From an uncultured Desulfovibrionaceae bacterium (GTDB taxonomy: Bacteria > Desulfobacterota > Desulfovibrionia > Desulfovibrionales > Desulfovibrionaceae): 8,867 nt of DNA. The notes beneath the pieces were generated by a model that ran no database searches, was not told the DNA's origin, and saw only the letters and a list, made by a program, of their open reading frames with translations. Of the stretch, positions 7,067 to 8,867 are shown one piece after another; position 1 is the stretch's first letter; each line of letters begins with the position of its first letter. A program made the translations under genes and the position numbers. The DNA lies in the NCBI GenBank assembly GCA_947074125.1, contig CAMTOM010000040.1, positions 1-8,867 on the forward strand, written 5' to 3'.

Positions 7067-7499
7067 TATCATTTCCTCCGCTATTATCGCGGCATGCCGC
7101 ATTGAATTCGGCAATGTCTTTAAGGGTGAGCGTACGTAAATACAGGCGAACATGCTCATCAAGAGCCAGCCAAAATGTCCTCGTGGAACATTGATCTTCA
7201 CGACTGCAAAATTTGCCTTCCAGGCAGGATACAGGCGAGATGCCTCCTTCAAGATACAAAAATATTTCTTCCAAAGTAATTTCTTCTGGCGGTTTGGCTA
7301 GAGCATAGCCACCGCCTGCACCGCGAGCTGCCCGCAAGATGCCAAGTGGTTTCAATACGCGCACAATCTGTTCCAAATAGCCCGAAGAAATGTGTTCTTC
7401 CTGAGCTACCTGTGAAAGCTGTAGAAGAGTACCTTCTGGCTGCGCGGTCAGCCTGAGCAAAAAGCGGAGCCCATAGCGTGTTCTTGTGGAAAAACGCAT
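7050..7499 (-). CDS. Rrf2-family regulator, IscR-like
   Basis: A 149-residue Rrf2-family transcription factor. Residues 1 to about 65 form a winged helix-turn-helix: RFSTRTRYGLR at the start, HISSGYLEQIVRVL as recognition region and RGAGGGYALAKP as wing. Three cysteines at 92, 98 and 104 occupy exactly the positions that bind the [2Fe-2S] cluster in E. coli IscR. The fourth IscR ligand, His107, is Arg here (CSTRTFW against CLTHALW in IscR). The protein therefore probably binds a cluster, with another fourth ligand or less stably. Its place directly before nifU and nifS suggests feedback control of cluster assembly, as IscR does for isc; this is inference. The start has GAGGGAGAT directly upstream. 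The gene begins 18 nt after the metY-like stop and overlaps nifU at its 3' end, so it is within the operon. I found no convincing operator site. Confidence 0.88.
   Translation of the reverse strand: MRFSTRTRYGLRFLLRLTAQPEGTLLQLSQVAQEEHISSGYLEQIVRVLKPLGILRAARGAGGGYALAKPPEEITLEEIFLYLEGGISPVSCLEGKFCSREDQCSTRTFWLALDEHVRLYLRTLTLKDIAEFNAACRDNSGGNDNVELQ
7075..7079 (-). promoter_or_regulatory. nifU ribosome binding site
   Basis: GGAGG on the minus strand, 8 nt before the ATG at 7066, lying within the regulator gene's 3' end. It decides the nifU start: an in-frame ATG at 7072 would be only 2 nt away from it, too close to be used well. Confidence 0.8.
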
Positions 7500-7517
7500 A
7501 TCTCCCTCAAAACGGGT

Positions 7518-8792
7518 TTATGGCAATGCCTGAGCAAGGTCAGTGAGAATATCATCAATATGTTCAATGCCTATAGAAAGACGTATCAGCTCTGGTTTCA
7601 GACCGGCAGCGCGTTGCTGTGCATCAGTCAGTTGAGAATGTGTTGTGCTGCCAGGATGTATTACAAGGCTTTTAGCGTCTCCTACGTTGGCTAAATGCAA
7701 GAATAAGGATAGGGCATTAACAAATTTTTCGCCAGCTTTTTTACCGCCGCTAATGCCGAAAACAACCATGCCTCCATAACCTGAAGTAAAATATTTTTGT
7801 GCGATGTTGTATGAAGGGTCATGGGGCAGACCTGGATAGCGTATCCAGTCCACAGCGTGGTGTGCTGCAAGGTACTGCGCTACAGCGAGCGCATTGCTGC
7901 AGTGACGTTCCATTCGCAAGGAAAGCGTTTCCAGTCCTTGAAGAAAGAACCATGCATTATCTGGTGTGATACAGGCACCGAGATTGCGTAGCGGAACAGT
8001 GCGCAGACGCAAGAGGAAAGGATCAGCATTTGCTGGCAGATCATGTCCCCAGCGCAGATAATGATAGCTTTTATCTGGAAGGGCATAGAGGGAAAATCGC
8101 TGGTCACTCCAGTCAAAACGTCCTCCTGAAACCACAATACCGCCAATGCCCGTACCATGACCGCCCAACCACTTGCTCAGGGAATGAACGACAACATCCG
8201 CACCATAATCCAGAGGGCGCAGGAGGCAGGGAGTGGTAAAGGTTGCGTCGACGATCAAAGGAATATGATACTCATGCGCCAGGCGGGCATACTGTTCGAT
8301 ATCAGCCACATCCAGCCCCGGATTGCCGATGGCCTCAACGTAAATTGCTTTTGTTGATGCCCCCATATGTTTGCGCACCGCATCAAAGTCATTGATGTCT
8401 GTCATATGACATTGAATGCCAAACTGGGGCAGGATGGCGTCAAACATGGTATATGTGCCGCCGTACAGATTGCTGGCCGTGATAATGGAATCATTTTGGG
8501 CGGCGATATTGGCGACTGCTGAAAAGATGGCAGAAGTACCTGAAGCGAAGGCCACACTGCCGCTGCCTCCTTCCAAAAGGCGCATGCGTTCTTCTAGTAC
8601 AGCCTGTGTGGGGTTGCCGAGGCGAGTATAGATATTTCCTTCCTCTTCGAGAGCAAAAAGGCGCGCGGCATGTTCTGTATTCTCAAACGTATAGGCTGTG
8701 GTGCGATATATGGGGACAGCACAGGAGTGTCTGAGTGGATCTGTTGTATAGCCACGGTGAATGGCAAGGCTTTCCTGGCGCCAGTTCGACAT
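7518..8792 (-). CDS. metY: O-acetylhomoserine sulfhydrylase-like PLP enzyme
   Basis: A 424-residue member of the Cys/Met-metabolism PLP family (fold type I, gamma family). By similarity to O-acetylhomoserine sulfhydrylases it would join sulfide to an activated homoserine to make homocysteine, the precursor of methionine. Seen: AIHRGYTTDP near the start, the phosphate-binding Tyr55 and Arg57 in NIYTRLGNPT, SGTSAI at 84-89, the stacking Tyr110 in NLYGGTY, Asp182 in VDATF, the Schiff-base Lys207 in HSLSKWLGGHG and the substrate-carboxylate Arg404 in IRLSIG. The length is typical for MetY and longer than cystathionine lyases. The usual VDNTF is VDATF here. The start at the ATG 8792 matches family N-termini (MSNWRQESLAIH), but no ribosome site is visible; the frame is open up to the window edge. 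It is the first complete gene of the group ending in nifS. Cystathionine synthase or methionine gamma-lyase activity cannot be excluded. Confidence 0.85.
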   Translation of the reverse strand: MSNWRQESLAIHRGYTTDPLRHSCAVPIYRTTAYTFENTEHAARLFALEEEGNIYTRLGNPTQAVLEERMRLLEGGSGSVAFASGTSAIFSAVANIAAQNDSIITASNLYGGTYTMFDAILPQFGIQCHMTDINDFDAVRKHMGASTKAIYVEAIGNPGLDVADIEQYARLAHEYHIPLIVDATFTTPCLLRPLDYGADVVVHSLSKWLGGHGTGIGGIVVSGGRFDWSDQRFSLYALPDKSYHYLRWGHDLPANADPFLLRLRTVPLRNLGACITPDNAWFFLQGLETLSLRMERHCSNALAVAQYLAAHHAVDWIRYPGLPHDPSYNIAQKYFTSGYGGMVVFGISGGKKAGEKFVNALSLFLHLANVGDAKSLVIHPGSTTHSQLTDAQQRAAGLKPELIRLSIGIEHIDDILTDLAQALP

Positions 8793-8811
8793 GCGAACGA
8801 CTGTTGTGGAC

Positions 8812-8821
8812 GCTTGCAAGC
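8812..8821. promoter_or_regulatory. 10-bp palindrome upstream of the metY-like gene
   Basis: GCTTGCAAGC is a perfect 10-bp palindrome, centred about 24 nt before the ATG at 8792 and just after the stop of the preceding partial gene. It could be an operator or a short mRNA stem in the untranslated gap. Palindromes this short also occur by chance, and no -10/-35 pair is seen around it. Confidence 0.2.
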
Positions 8822-8823
8822 TG

Positions 8824-8867
8824 TCATTGGCTTTTCTGTTCTTCGGACTTCTTGCGCTGGTTTGCCT
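8824..8867 (-). CDS. C-terminal end of an upstream gene (partial)
   Basis: One minus-strand frame from the window edge ends in a TGA at 8826-8824 and gives a charged tail, ANQRKKSEEQKSQ, a composition common for protein C-termini. If real, it ends 31 nt before the metY-like start and is probably in the same operon. Too little is visible to name a family. The other two minus-strand frames are also open here, so this reading rests only on composition and on the metY-like start that follows. Confidence 0.35.
   Translation of the reverse strand, partial: ANQRKKSEEQKSQ

Noticed and set aside
7067..7252. Possible 62-residue N-terminal extension of NifU
   Set aside because: It is the regulator gene read in another frame. 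The family start and a GGAGG ribosome site both point to the ATG at 7066.

Overview
All genes in this window lie on the minus strand, so it is read from right to left. It looks like ordinary chromosome from a Desulfovibrio-like sulfate- or sulfite-reducing bacterium (Desulfovibrionales). That assignment is inference. It rests on a fused radical-SAM/DUF2344 protein, a full-length three-domain NifU used outside a nif cluster, and a SPOR protein whose TM-linker-SPOR plan resembles Desulfovibrio proteins as I remember them. Base composition is mid-range. I see no mobile element, phage gene, tRNA, rRNA or CRISPR array.

Right part (8867 to about 5072): a compact sulfur and iron-sulfur cluster operon. 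The tail of an unidentified gene is followed 31 nt later by a PLP-dependent O-acetylhomoserine sulfhydrylase-like enzyme (metY type). After 18 nt comes an IscR-like Rrf2 regulator, which overlaps nifU by 17 nt. The nifU stop codon directly abuts the nifS start. The spacing implies one transcript and translational coupling. NifS takes sulfur from cysteine, NifU builds the cluster, the Rrf2 protein probably senses cluster status, and the MetY-like enzyme fixes sulfide into an amino acid.

Middle part (about 5071 to 2230): a 9-bp hairpin after nifS, a good sigma70-type promoter, and a long radical-SAM protein. The latter combines a B12-binding-like region, a CxxxCxxC radical-SAM core, a second four-cysteine cluster and a C-terminal DUF2344 domain. 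Its function is not established. The gene ends in a clear hairpin terminator at 2230-2261.

Left part (2204 to 22): a promoter region crowded with inverted repeats drives an exported tri-heme cytochrome c peroxidase of the E. coli YhjA type. Downstream is a single-pass membrane protein with an incomplete SPOR domain, cut short just inside the window edge and possibly frameshifted.

Most of the window is explained by known families. The points most worth checking are the missing fourth cluster ligand in the IscR-like regulator, the uncharacterised radical-SAM protein with its extra cysteine cluster, the operator-like repeats at the peroxidase promoter, and the broken-looking SPOR domain.
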